Part shown: one piece after another, positions 36,518-45,403 of the stretch | How positions within the stretch are numbered: position 1 is the stretch's first letter | Layout: the number at the start of each line of letters is the position of its first letter | Assembly: GCA_030430845.1 (NCBI GenBank) | Contig: JAUIKE010000023.1 | Coordinates: 1 to 64,000, forward strand | Direction of reading: 5' to 3' | Origin: Bacteroidia bacterium | Lineage (GTDB): Bacteria > Bacteroidota > Bacteroidia > Chitinophagales > Saprospiraceae | DNA length: 64,000 nt | The notes under the pieces: generated by a model | What the model was told of the DNA's origin: nothing | The model's input: the letters and a program-made list of their open reading frames with translations, nothing else | Database searches by the model: none | Made by a program: the position numbers and the translations under genes

Positions 36518-38908
36518 ATGTGGAAAAATTACCTAAAAGTTTCCTTTCGCAGTTTTTTAAGAAATAAGACCAATACCTTACTCCACCTGACTGGATTGAC
36601 GGTGGGCGTAACGGCCTGCCTACTCATCGCCTCCTACGTCTGGCATGAATTTCAATACGACCGAATGCATGAACAAGGGGAGGAAATCTATCGCCTCAAT
36701 ACCGACCTGATCTTTCCGGAGCAACGATTGGAATTGGCCCTGGCAGCCGGCCCGGCCGGGCCGGCCATGAAGGAAGAGATCCCGGGTATTGAAGAATTTG
36801 TTCGCTTTGCCAGTCCGGAAAGTAGCCTATTGTTTGAAAAAGACAATCGACAAGCTTATGAAGAAAATGTGATGTATGCGGATGGCTCCATCTTCTCAGT
36901 CTTTGATTTTCCATTCCTGGAAGGGAATTCCGAGACGGCCTTGAACGCACCTTATCAATTGGTACTGACGCAAAGCAAAGCTCACAATTGGTTTGGCAAG
37001 CAATCTCCCATTGGAGAGAGCCTTCAGGTGGCGGGACGAGAGTATCAAATAAGCGGGGTGATCGCTGACCCTCCTCAAAATGCTCACCTAAGATTTGGGG
37101 TGCTTCTTTCTTTTGCTTCCTGGATTTCCGAAAAACCATATACCCAAACCAACTGGGGATGGACACCTTTCCCTACCTATATTCTCTTAAAAAAAGGGGT
37201 GGATTATCAGACCCTCAACTCCCAGATGGAGACCTTTCTGGCGGATCACTACGATCCCGGAGAGGGGAATATGCAAATGGCCATCCATTTACAGCCTTTT
37301 GAATCTGTCCATTTTGGAGCATCCAGGTTAGGAGAATTGCAGCCGGTAAGTAAAATCAGTGGTTTGTGGTTCTTAAGTCTGGTTGCTATTCTAATCTTGC
37401 TTTTAGCCGTCGTGAATTACATCAACCTATCCTTAGCGGCTCAAACCCGGCGAACAAGAGAGATCGGGGTTCGAAAAACGATCGGTGCCAGTTCGACTCA
37501 GATTGGGTTTCAGTATTTGACAGAAGGCGTATTGATCTGCTTTCTGGCAGTAGGCCTGGCTACTTGTCTGAGCGCCTTTTTATTGCCTATCTTCGGCACC
37601 TGGTACGGCCGGGATTTGGAATTTGGTTCGGCTCAGCTTCTTTGGGTGGCCTTGTTGCTTTTGATATTCACCCTGGCCCTGGGCCTTTCTTCGGCAGCCT
37701 ACCCGGCCATCCTGGCCGGAAAAATGAAGCCGGTGCAGATCCTCAAAGGCAAAGGATTTGGTATAAAAGATAATTTGAAGTTGAGAAGAGGCTTTACTGT
37801 TTTTCAGTTTGCCATTTCCATTGGCCTTTTGCTGGGATCCATGACCATTTACCGGCAGCTGGAATATATGGTCAACAAGGATTTGGGCTTTGATAAGGAG
37901 GGCAAGGTCGTCCTTGATTTTGGGAATATGGAAGCGCTGTCTCTTTCGTATGAGACCATCAAATCTGAATTGACAGCGATCTCGGGAGTACAAGGTGTCA
38001 GCTTTTCTTCTCATGTACCGGCGCAGCGCCCTCACAATGTCACAGCTTATCTGACTAAGACCGACGGTCAGCAGGTATTCGGAGAAATGGATTTGTTGAT
38101 GATAGATGAAGCGTTTTTTGATTTGTACGATTTGCAGTTGGTCAGTGGACGTTTGTTCTCGAAGGAATTCAGCCAGGACACGGCCGGAGCCCTTATTTTG
38201 ACCCGCTCGGCGGTAGAGCTGCTTGGCTTCCAAAGGCCGGAAGAAGTGATTGGCCTGGAATTTAGTCAGTGGGAATGGCAGGGAAGAGTAGTCGGAGTGG
38301 TAGAAGATTTCAATTTCCATTCCTTACATCAGCGGCCCGGGCCCATGACCTTTCAATTCCAGCCGGATCTATTTGAAAAAATGACACTTGAATTGAATAG
38401 CTCCGATCTATCTGCTACCCTTACACAGTTAGAAGGTAAATGGTCGGCCATGCTGCCTAACCTTCCATTCCAGTATCAGTTTTTGGATGAGGGATTGGAA
38501 AAACAGTATCTGGCGGATCGCAAATTAGGGCGTTTGATCGGCGTATCTTCCCTTTTGGCCATAATATTGGCTCTGCTGGGCCTGGTTGGCCTGGTTGCCT
38601 ACACCTGTCGACGTCAGGCCAAGAACATGGCGATTCGCAGGGTGTTCGGAGCCACAGGAGGCCAGCTTATCCGAAGTCTGCTGCTGGAATTCGGCAAGCC
38701 CATCGTACTGGCCTGGCTACTGGCCATCGGTCCGGCCTGGTGGTTGCTTGACCGCTGGTTGGATAGTTTCGCGTATCGATTGCCGATACCGATCTGGCTG
38801 ATCATGGGTAGTGGGCTGATCATTCTGTTGTTGGTAAGTGGGGTAGTGCTGTGGCAAAGTCGTGCGACGGTTAGGGCAAATCCGGTGAAGTTCCTGGGTG
38901 AAGAGTAA
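36518..38908 (+). CDS. ABC transporter permease, MacB/FtsX type
   Basis: A 796-residue inner-membrane protein with the Bacteroidota double-FtsX layout. N-terminal TM1 is at ~20-40 (TLLHLTGLTVGVTACLLIAS). A MacB_PCD periplasmic domain covers ~50-260. An FtsX block with three membrane segments follows at ~285-420 (TREIGVRKTIGASSTQIG is the cytosolic loop). Then come TM5 at ~430, a second periplasmic domain (~450-660) and a last FtsX block (KNMAIRRVFGATGGQLIR, then three membrane segments). Such permeases pair with an ATPase encoded elsewhere and export antibiotics, peptides or lipoproteins. No ATPase or membrane-fusion gene lies beside it. Confidence 0.9.
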   Translation: MWKNYLKVSFRSFLRNKTNTLLHLTGLTVGVTACLLIASYVWHEFQYDRMHEQGEEIYRLNTDLIFPEQRLELALAAGPAGPAMKEEIPGIEEFVRFASPESSLLFEKDNRQAYEENVMYADGSIFSVFDFPFLEGNSETALNAPYQLVLTQSKAHNWFGKQSPIGESLQVAGREYQISGVIADPPQNAHLRFGVLLSFASWISEKPYTQTNWGWTPFPTYILLKKGVDYQTLNSQMETFLADHYDPGEGNMQMAIHLQPFESVHFGASRLGELQPVSKISGLWFLSLVAILILLLAVVNYINLSLAAQTRRTREIGVRKTIGASSTQIGFQYLTEGVLICFLAVGLATCLSAFLLPIFGTWYGRDLEFGSAQLLWVALLLLIFTLALGLSSAAYPAILAGKMKPVQILKGKGFGIKDNLKLRRGFTVFQFAISIGLLLGSMTIYRQLEYMVNKDLGFDKEGKVVLDFGNMEALSLSYETIKSELTAISGVQGVSFSSHVPAQRPHNVTAYLTKTDGQQVFGEMDLLMIDEAFFDLYDLQLVSGRLFSKEFSQDTAGALILTRSAVELLGFQRPEEVIGLEFSQWEWQGRVVGVVEDFNFHSLHQRPGPMTFQFQPDLFEKMTLELNSSDLSATLTQLEGKWSAMLPNLPFQYQFLDEGLEKQYLADRKLGRLIGVSSLLAIILALLGLVGLVAYTCRRQAKNMAIRRVFGATGGQLIRSLLLEFGKPIVLAWLLAIGPAWWLLDRWLDSFAYRLPIPIWLIMGSGLIILLLVSGVVLWQSRATVRANPVKFLGEE

Positions 38909-38955
38909 ATTAATAAGATGAAATGGGCAACTGCCCATTTCATCTTATTAATTTA
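38906..38955. terminator. Bidirectional terminator between the permease and mcrC
   Basis: Stem 38906-38929 with 38932-38955, 2-nt loop, fully complementary. It contains the TAA stop of the permease on one arm and overlaps the last codons of mcrC on the other. Confidence 0.85.
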
Positions 38956-40172
38956 TTCAATAATTTCTCTCCAACATCCCTCCTCAGTCCTCCCATCGGG
39001 CTGAATAGATCCGCCATCAAGATCTGGCAGCTGATTCCCTCCCTGGACAAAGGCGCATGATGAAAAGGAATCAATTCTGTAGAGCCGGCGCCTTTATAAT
39101 GCGGATACAAAAGAACCACCTTTTTCGCATTAAAATATTGGGCATACACATACACCTGTCGCAAATCTTCCATACTTGGTTTTTGCCCTTCCAGTAATTT
39201 CCATTTGGTATCCAGGATGATGGCTTCCTGTTTTGTCTGAATTAATATATCAGGCCGAAGCTGTCGCTCTTGCCAAAAAGGGGTGCTTGTTTGGGCAGAA
39301 ACGTTCAGGTTTTCTGTTTGCAGCTTCCTTAACTGCCGGAGGATGAATGCTTCGAACAAGCGGTTCATGTCAAAAATAAGGGCGAAGCTTTGCTGCGGGC
39401 CGTATTGGACATCAGGAGAAGCCCCTTCACTGATCAGCTCGGCGAGATGGATGGCCTGCTCACAATGTTGGAACCGCCAGAGGATGTTCCTAGTTCTTTT
39501 CCTTCCCTTTTTATGTGCGGTGCCTTCGGCAAAAAAGCTTTGTAAATAGCGGGCCTCTTTCCGGCTTTTTTCATCAATATTCAAGCGGCTGACCATTTCC
39601 AGAGCCTGGTGTATCAGATGATTGATCCAGTGATGATGGGACAGCTCATCATAGGCTTGCCAGTAGGGCGGAGCCAGGGCCGGGAACTGCCGGATCTGCC
39701 GGACCCACAAAAACTGACCTTTGAGGGCGACTTTCCGGGCCTCTATTCTGCGGTATTCGACCGGTAAACCTCCGGGTATGACATGGTTTTTGATTTCCTC
39801 CAAAAAAAGACCGATGAAGTACTGAAGCAGGGTATTGGATGTCATCCTCAATGAAGCGCCCCCTATTTTTTCCACATTCATCCAGCCCGATTGAGAGAGC
39901 ATATCTAATAAAATGGATTGCCAACGAGCAGTCTCCTTTGGCTCAGTTCTTCGATCAAGCTTCGGAAGTATTTCTATTGTAAGTCCTCCCACTTGGAGCA
40001 CGCCTACATAAGAAGAAAAGCGGATTCGATCTCCCAGAATACGAAAACAGGGAACCCGCAGCTGACGAGACAAGCGTGTAAAGAGCTCCCAGTGCCGCTG
40101 GTCTAACAGGACACCATCAATGGTTTCCCCTAATTGAATATTTTGATGTTCAAAAACCCGAATCCGATTCAT
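38940..40172 (-). CDS. mcrC: McrC-family nuclease subunit of a modification-dependent restriction system
   Basis: A 410-residue partner of the McrB GTPase. The N-terminal half (1-200) is the McrC-specific beta-rich region that binds the McrB ring (GVLQVGGLTIEILPKLDRR near 55-73). The C-terminal half has the PD-(D/E)XK nuclease core: RPDILIQTKQEAIILDTKWK at about 305-325, holding the Asp and the Asp-x-Lys pair, followed by QVYVYAQYF. LIFDMNRLFEAFI lies just before. Together with McrB it cuts DNA that carries modified cytosine. The mcrB stop is 9 nt upstream, so the genes form one operon. Confidence 0.93.
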   Translation of the reverse strand: MNRIRVFEHQNIQLGETIDGVLLDQRHWELFTRLSRQLRVPCFRILGDRIRFSSYVGVLQVGGLTIEILPKLDRRTEPKETARWQSILLDMLSQSGWMNVEKIGGASLRMTSNTLLQYFIGLFLEEIKNHVIPGGLPVEYRRIEARKVALKGQFLWVRQIRQFPALAPPYWQAYDELSHHHWINHLIHQALEMVSRLNIDEKSRKEARYLQSFFAEGTAHKKGRKRTRNILWRFQHCEQAIHLAELISEGASPDVQYGPQQSFALIFDMNRLFEAFILRQLRKLQTENLNVSAQTSTPFWQERQLRPDILIQTKQEAIILDTKWKLLEGQKPSMEDLRQVYVYAQYFNAKKVVLLYPHYKGAGSTELIPFHHAPLSREGISCQILMADLFSPMGGLRRDVGEKLLNKLIR

Positions 40173-40181
40173 GCTTGATGA

Positions 40182-41675
40182 TCATTCAGCGCTATAAATA
40201 TTGATAAAAGCCGTTTCGTCAATCTCTTCCTTATTTTTTACTCTAAAAGTAGCCTTATCCAAAAGCTCTTCTACAAAAGGATAATTGAAACTGGCAAATA
40301 CCTTATCACTTGGCTTTGACCTGGTTTTTTCGATAAAATGATTACCCAGTATCAATCCAATTTTCCCCAGGTCGTTAAAAAAGTATTCCTTCAACTGAGG
40401 GATGAGGAAATTGTAAAAGATATCCTTCAACTGATCAATGGTTTGGACATTCATGAAAAAACCGTGGCCGATGCTGTGGTCTTCGTCTAATAAAACCTTC
40501 ATTCGTCGATTGATGGCCTCCAGCATTTTATCCAATTGAATACCCCGAATAAATTCAGTAGCGGAGGGCGTTTGTTTCAGAAGAGAGGGCTCGGGTAAAA
40601 AGGCCTGGAAAGCAAAGCGGCGTCGAAGGGCGGCATCCATATGGGTGATCGAGCGGTCGGCGGTATTCATAGTACCCAGGACGTATAGATTGGAAGGTAC
40701 CGAAAAAGGCGCTTTGGAGTAGGGGAGAAGCACCTCTTTTTCTTCAGGCTGCCCTTTGCGTTTGTCTGAGTCGATTAGGGTAATGAGCTCTCCAAAAATG
40801 GCGGGGATATTACCGCGATTGATTTCGTCGATGATGAGCACATATTTTCGGGGCTGACCTGGAATTTTTTCCTCTTTCAACGCCTGTTCCGCTTTTTGAC
40901 AAATGATTTTGAATAAGCCTTCCTGTACCTCGTAAGATAATTGCTGATCTTTCACCAGTGGTTTGATGCCCTCTACAAAGTCTTCGTAAGCAAAAGAGGC
41001 ATGGAAGGTGAGCATAGCAATTTGACCATCCTTTTGATAGTCGGCATACCTCTTTAATAAGGCTTCCCGCTTTTCAAGGGCAATTTCGGTCAATGGTTTG
41101 TTTTCTATGATCGACAGGGCGTAGTTGACAGTCTGGTAAGTCTTCCCGGTTCCCGGAGGACCGAAAAGAATAAGATTAAAAGGTTGATCAGAGGTGTTGG
41201 GGAGTTCGTAATCTGCGGGTGGTTCTTCCAGCAGATCCTGTTGTTGAATCAGCTTTACAAATGCCTCATACTGTTCGTGACTGATGCGAAAGGTAGTGCC
41301 TGGAACACCTGCGGGGAATTGTTGGAAGGAAGGCTGGGCGGAAATCATGTCTTTCGTAAGCGGCTTGTTCCACACATTATATTGCACATCTAGTTCCACC
41401 ATTTTTTCTGCATCGGGCATTTCCAGGATGTAGGGCTTCATTTTTTTCGAAAAAAACAGATCCTTGGCTGCTGAACGGACCTCTGCCAAAGCATAGGCCC
41501 CCGCCTGGGTACCGGACAGCCAAAGAACGACCTGGTCGCCGGCTTTGATCTTATCGAGGTGAGCTTTGATGGGAAAGGCGTCCAATACTTCTGCCCGCAG
41601 TGCATTTGGAAGGTCCATAACTTTTGGATGACACTGGAAGAGCCAGTAGCCGGTTGCTGTTTTGTCTGCTGTCAT
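40182..41675 (-). CDS. mcrB: McrB-type AAA+ GTPase with N-terminal EVE domain
   Basis: A 497-residue motor of a type IV restriction system. Residues 6-145 form an EVE domain (GYWLFQCHPKVMDLPNAL, then KIKAGDQVVLWLSGTQAGAY), a YTH/PUA-like fold that flips and reads modified cytosines. The AAA+ core has FNLILFGPPGTGKTYQTV (Walker A, ~170), VLIIDEINRGNIPAIFGEL (Walker B, ~277), the McrB-specific GTMNTADRSITHMD (~335) and RRRFAFQAFLPEP. The replacement of the DUF3578-type recogniser of E. coli McrB by an EVE domain changes target preference. It probably restricts phages with 5-methyl- or hydroxymethyl-cytosine DNA; the exact base is unknown. Confidence 0.93.
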   Translation of the reverse strand: MTADKTATGYWLFQCHPKVMDLPNALRAEVLDAFPIKAHLDKIKAGDQVVLWLSGTQAGAYALAEVRSAAKDLFFSKKMKPYILEMPDAEKMVELDVQYNVWNKPLTKDMISAQPSFQQFPAGVPGTTFRISHEQYEAFVKLIQQQDLLEEPPADYELPNTSDQPFNLILFGPPGTGKTYQTVNYALSIIENKPLTEIALEKREALLKRYADYQKDGQIAMLTFHASFAYEDFVEGIKPLVKDQQLSYEVQEGLFKIICQKAEQALKEEKIPGQPRKYVLIIDEINRGNIPAIFGELITLIDSDKRKGQPEEKEVLLPYSKAPFSVPSNLYVLGTMNTADRSITHMDAALRRRFAFQAFLPEPSLLKQTPSATEFIRGIQLDKMLEAINRRMKVLLDEDHSIGHGFFMNVQTIDQLKDIFYNFLIPQLKEYFFNDLGKIGLILGNHFIEKTRSKPSDKVFASFNYPFVEELLDKATFRVKNKEEIDETAFINIYSAE

Positions 41676-41736
41676 TTGTTTTTTTTAATGCGGTCCTGAA
41701 CATAATAATACTATTTTTGCTGAAAGTAGAAAAGAT

Positions 41737-41790
41737 ATATGGCAATAAGAGGAGACGGGCCTACAGGCCCGTCTCCTCTTATTGCCATAT
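41737..41790. repeat. 26-bp hairpin in the divergent region between mcrB and the next gene
   Basis: Arms 41737-41762 and 41765-41790 are perfectly complementary around a 2-nt spacer. Unlike the other long palindromes it lies between divergent start codons (mcrB at 41675, the next gene at 41860), not at a gene end. It could be an operator or a terminator that stops read-through from either side. Confidence 0.75.
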
Positions 41791-41859
41791 TATAATTATT
41801 TTACCTTATGTTGACCAACATTTTTAAGTTTAGGTGTTATTTGTAAAACCTATGGTGAT

Positions 41860-42342
41860 ATGAACGAACTCTTAAAATCTTATCAACCGATCCGCTCAGA
41901 GGATGAACTCTATCTATGGCTTGGAGCCTTAGTAGCAGTTATGGCTTTTGGAGCTATGGCTTTCGTGATTCGCAAAGAATTTTCGTATGAGGAGCAGAGT
42001 AAAAAATGGTTGATTGCTTTATTGCTTTTTATCGTAGGCCTCATATCAACCGGGACCGCTTTTTTTTCCTGGATGAGCCAGCAGCGCATGGGCAAGGTAG
42101 AGGTCTATAGCGATCATTTGGTACTGGGAAAAACCAATCTCCCCTTTGATCAAATCAAGAGGATCAACATACAAAAAGAACAAGAAAAATCGTTTGTGAA
42201 TCCGGCCATCGTTCGCAAGGAATACCAACTGCTTTTTGTCGAGGATCTGAAGGGGCGGGTCTACGTTGTTTCAGAAGAAGCGTATCCGGTTAGAGAGGTT
42301 ATGAAAGAAATGCGCAAGGCAATTGATGAATGGAAGAAATAA
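41860..42342 (+). CDS. Membrane protein with PH-like cytosolic domain, unknown function
   Basis: A 160-residue protein with two membrane segments (about 20-40, ALVAVMAFGAMAFVIRK; about 52-70, WLIALLLFIVGLISTGTAFF). An ~80-residue soluble part follows: VEVYSDHLVLGKTNLPFDQIKRINIQK, a bacterial PH-like pattern. It lies 36 nt upstream of ccmC and probably shares its transcript; a link to heme handling is only positional. Confidence 0.65.
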   Translation: MNELLKSYQPIRSEDELYLWLGALVAVMAFGAMAFVIRKEFSYEEQSKKWLIALLLFIVGLISTGTAFFSWMSQQRMGKVEVYSDHLVLGKTNLPFDQIKRINIQKEQEKSFVNPAIVRKEYQLLFVEDLKGRVYVVSEEAYPVREVMKEMRKAIDEWKK

Positions 42343-42378
42343 TATTTATAATTTTGGGGAAATTTTAAGGCACAAGAT

Positions 42379-43434
42379 ATGATGAGATCAAACTGGTGGA
42401 AGTTTTTAGGTGTAGCGATCATTATGTACACCTTTATTGCAGGTATATTGGTACCTCTAAAACCGGGCATTGTGGCGGTCAGTCCCAGCAGTACCCGGAC
42501 AGGAGAAACCCTTGAAATGGAGATCCAGGGGTACAACTCCAACTTTAAGAGAGGGGAAGATAGCCTGCGGGCCTGGCTCAAGCTAGATGACCAGCACGCC
42601 CTGCGAGCCGTTCAGCTCAAAGCCATTGATGACCAAAACCTCCAGCTGACCTTCCAAATTCCTCCATACCTGCCTGCCAGAGAGCGCATCAAAGATATGA
42701 CCCTGATCGTGGATAATTCCATAGACGGGGCCTCCTTTCTGCCAAGTGCCGTTTTCGTTACTCAAGATTCCATCGATCCGGATATGGGGACCCAGGTGTG
42801 GCGAAACGAAGCCATCGTTGACCTCAACGAAACGGCCGGCATAACTTTTCCTTTCAGGAATATCTTAAAAGAAACCATTCGCAACACCTATTTCCACGTA
42901 GCGCTCTGGTTGAGCATGGTCCTCATTTTTATCGGCTCGGTCGTGCAAAGCGTTAAGTATTTACGCACCAATAATATAGAGGCGGACCTCAAGGCCTTGT
43001 CGCTGACCAGGGTAGGGACCATCTTTGGCTTCCTGGGCCTGATCACCGGAGCGATCTGGGCGAAAAATACCTGGGGTGCCTATTGGAGCTGGGATGTCAA
43101 GCAGAACATGACGGCCATCGCTTTGTTGATCTACTGTGCCTATTTCGTACTGCGTTCTTCTTTTGAAGATCAGGAGAAGAGTGCCCGCTTGGGAGCCGTT
43201 TATAACATTTTTGCCTTCGCGGCGCTTATACCCTTAATATATGTGATCCCGCGTCTGACCGATAGCCTTCACCCCGGCGCCGGTGGAAATCCGGCATTGG
43301 GCGGAGAAGATCTGGATAACACCATGAGGATGGTTTTTTATCCGGCGGTGATCGGCTGGACGTTGTTTGGACTGTGGATGGCAAGTTTGTGGTATCGGGC
43401 AGATCGTCTGGAAAATCAACTTTTGGAAAGATAA
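42379..43434 (+). CDS. ccmC: Cytochrome c biogenesis protein CcmC/CcsA-like with extra periplasmic domain
   Basis: A 351-residue membrane protein. TM1 is at ~10-28, followed by a 120-residue extracytoplasmic beta-rich insert (VAVSPSSTRTGETLEMEIQG, IPT-like). Five more membrane segments cover ~170-340. The heme-handling tryptophan motif is WGAYWSWDVKQNMTAIAL (WGxxWxWD) at ~235-252, with conserved His in the later loop DSLHPGAG. It passes heme to CcmE/apocytochrome c. Standard CcmC has ~220-250 residues, so the insert after TM1 is an addition. The downstream ccmD-like gene fits. Confidence 0.88.
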   Translation: MMRSNWWKFLGVAIIMYTFIAGILVPLKPGIVAVSPSSTRTGETLEMEIQGYNSNFKRGEDSLRAWLKLDDQHALRAVQLKAIDDQNLQLTFQIPPYLPARERIKDMTLIVDNSIDGASFLPSAVFVTQDSIDPDMGTQVWRNEAIVDLNETAGITFPFRNILKETIRNTYFHVALWLSMVLIFIGSVVQSVKYLRTNNIEADLKALSLTRVGTIFGFLGLITGAIWAKNTWGAYWSWDVKQNMTAIALLIYCAYFVLRSSFEDQEKSARLGAVYNIFAFAALIPLIYVIPRLTDSLHPGAGGNPALGGEDLDNTMRMVFYPAVIGWTLFGLWMASLWYRADRLENQLLER

Positions 43435-43476
43435 TATAAGTTGGAAGCCAAATAATTTTTTTAATACCAAACTTTA

Positions 43477-43508
43477 TTTGGTTTAGTAAAAAAAAACATC
43501 GACTTTTG
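43477..43508 (+). promoter_or_regulatory. Candidate promoter for the ccmD-like/gdhA unit
   Basis: TTTG (43477-43480), 20 nt, then GACTTTTG (43501-43508), which differs from TANNTTTG at its first base. It lies 18 nt before the start codon at 43526, so it would give a very short leader. Moderate fit. Confidence 0.4.
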
Positions 43509-43525
43509 GCACAACAAATCAGCAT

Positions 43526-43741
43526 ATGATAAACAAGAAGATATTTTCGATCTTATTACTTCATTTACTGGCAATTACCACCTTTGGCCAGAGTTCTGAT
43601 GCTGACTTTATGAGCAGTATAGGAAAAATCTATGTTGTAGTAGCGGTTATTGCAGCTGTGTTTGTAGGGATCGTTATTTTTTTGGTTTATCTGGATCGTA
43701 AACTAACCAAATTAGAGGACCAAATAAAAGAACATGACTAA
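43526..43741 (+). CDS. CcmD-like small membrane protein
   Basis: A 71-residue protein with a signal-like N-terminus (SILLLHLLAITTFGQ), a membrane segment at about 33-57 (VVVAVIAAVFVGIVIFLVYL) and a charged tail DRKLTKLEDQIKEHD. It resembles the small CcmD-type subunits that follow ccmC in Bacteroidota (signal, single membrane helix, charged coiled tail). Its stop codon overlaps the gdhA start by 8 nt, suggesting translational coupling. Confidence 0.7.
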   Translation: MINKKIFSILLLHLLAITTFGQSSDADFMSSIGKIYVVVAVIAAVFVGIVIFLVYLDRKLTKLEDQIKEHD

Positions 43742-45164
43742 GCCGAAACCACAGCTGAGTTTCTATGACAGTGTTCAAGCCTTTTTTGATAATGCAGCCG
43801 TACATACCGGTTTGCCTCAAGGCTTACTTGATCAGATAAAAGTTTGTAATGCCGTATACAGGATGAAGTTTCCTGTAAAAATTAATGGAGAGGTGAAGGT
43901 TGTTGAAGCCTACCGGGTACAGCACAGTCACCACCGTTCTCCGACCAAAGGGGGGATTCGTTACAGCAATCACGTAAATCAGGAGGAAGTGATGGCCCTG
44001 GCCACGCTGATGACCTTTAAATGTGCGATTGTGGATGTTCCATTCGGTGGAGCCAAGGGAGGGGTAAAGATCAATCCCTGGGATTACACGCCGGATCAAC
44101 TGGAAAAAATTACCAGGCGTTATACGTCTGAATTAGTAAAAAGAAACTTCATAGGCCCTTCTATTGACGTTCCTGCGCCTGATTACGGAACAGGAGAGCG
44201 CGAGATGGCCTGGATCTATGATACGTATCGCACCTTCAAAGACGGTGAGATCGATGCGGCTGGATGTGTGACCGGAAAGCCGGTAACTCAGCAAGGTATC
44301 AGAGGACGGACAGAGGCTACCGGACGCGGCGTGTATTATGGCATCCGCGAAGCGGTCAACCATGCAGAAGATATGAAGCGCCTGGGCCTGACCACCGGCT
44401 TGGCAGGAAAAACCATGGTTATCCAGGGCTTGGGTAATGTGGGCTCTTACACAGGAATGATCTCTCAGGATGAAGGCGGTGTCAAGATCATCGGAATTGG
44501 TGAGGTAGAAGGAGCGATTTATAAGCCAGATGGTATTGACATCCATGACCTGATCCGGTTCAGAAAAGAAACCGGCTCTATCCTGAATTATCCGGGTGCA
44601 CAAAACTTTTCGAAAGAGGAAAGAGGAAAAGTAATCGAGTTTGATTGTGATATTCTGGTGCCTGCAGCATTGGAAAATGAGATTACGCTGAAGAATGTTC
44701 ACAATGTAAAGGCAAAGATCATCGCCGAAGCAGCCAACGGACCTATTACCTCCGATGCTGAAAAGGTACTCATCGAAAAAGGAGTTTGGGTTATTCCTGA
44801 CCTCTTCCTGAATGCCGGTGGTGTAACCGTGTCTTATTTTGAGTGGTTGAAGAACCTTTCTCATATGCGTTTTGGTAGAATGGAAAAACGTTTTAACCAA
44901 AACATCATGGCCGAAATGGTCACAGTAATTGAAGAAAAAACAGGAAAGCCTGTTACGGATATACAGCGCCAGACCCTGGTCAGAGGTGCGGATGAAATTG
45001 ATCTGGTACGTTCCGGACTGGAAGAAACCATGATCTCTGCTTACAACCAGATCCGCGATATCATGATGCGTAAATCGGATATCAAAGACCTGAGAACAGC
45101 AGCTTTCGTCAATGCCATCAATAAGATCAGCAGCGACTATCTGAATTTGGGTATTTTCCCATAA
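43734..45164 (+). CDS. gdhA: Glutamate dehydrogenase (Glu/Leu/Phe/Val family)
   Basis: A 476-residue cytosolic enzyme that interconverts glutamate with 2-oxoglutarate and ammonia. The catalytic region is VPFGGAKGGVKINPWDY (Lys of AKGG, ~residue 105) with SHHRSPTKGGIRYS just before. DVPAPDYGTGEREMAWIYDTY carries the catalytic Asp. The coenzyme domain has VIQGLGNVGSYTG (GxGxxG). C-terminal NAGGVTVSYFEWLKN is the standard signature. It matches the ~420-470 residue hexameric group. It begins inside the ccmD-like gene and ends before a hairpin at 45221. Confidence 0.95.
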   Translation: MTKPKPQLSFYDSVQAFFDNAAVHTGLPQGLLDQIKVCNAVYRMKFPVKINGEVKVVEAYRVQHSHHRSPTKGGIRYSNHVNQEEVMALATLMTFKCAIVDVPFGGAKGGVKINPWDYTPDQLEKITRRYTSELVKRNFIGPSIDVPAPDYGTGEREMAWIYDTYRTFKDGEIDAAGCVTGKPVTQQGIRGRTEATGRGVYYGIREAVNHAEDMKRLGLTTGLAGKTMVIQGLGNVGSYTGMISQDEGGVKIIGIGEVEGAIYKPDGIDIHDLIRFRKETGSILNYPGAQNFSKEERGKVIEFDCDILVPAALENEITLKNVHNVKAKIIAEAANGPITSDAEKVLIEKGVWVIPDLFLNAGGVTVSYFEWLKNLSHMRFGRMEKRFNQNIMAEMVTVIEEKTGKPVTDIQRQTLVRGADEIDLVRSGLEETMISAYNQIRDIMMRKSDIKDLRTAAFVNAINKISSDYLNLGIFP

Positions 45165-45220
45165 AAAAGAACCGGACCAAAGACAGGATTCCAAAGCATT
45201 CTTTGGTTTTTGGGAGGATA

Positions 45221-45260
45221 AAAAATACCGGCAGCTATTTCACTGCCGGTATTTTTATTC
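45221..45260 (+). terminator. Intrinsic terminator of gdhA
   Basis: A perfect 14-bp stem (45221-45234 with 45243-45256) whose 3' arm ends in a T-run, 57 nt after the gdhA stop. A smaller CCAAAG/CTTTGG hairpin precedes it. Confidence 0.88.
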
Positions 45261-45330
45261 CAAATTAAATTGCAAATAATTTGGTAAAATATAGTTTATA
45301 AAAAATTTACCTAGGTTTTTTTTGCAATTC

Positions 45331-45361
45331 TTTGTATTTTGTTTTTTTAACAATATCTTTG
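45331..45361 (+). promoter_or_regulatory. Promoter of the lrp-type gene
   Basis: TTTG (45331-45334), exactly 19 nt, then TATCTTTG (45354-45361). This is a full match to the Bacteroidota primary-sigma promoter and gives a leader of about 35 nt before the ATG at 45404. It is the best promoter in the window. Confidence 0.8.
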
Positions 45362-45403
45362 AGCGATTTTACATAGGATTTATTAATTGATAATTTACGT
45401 CCC

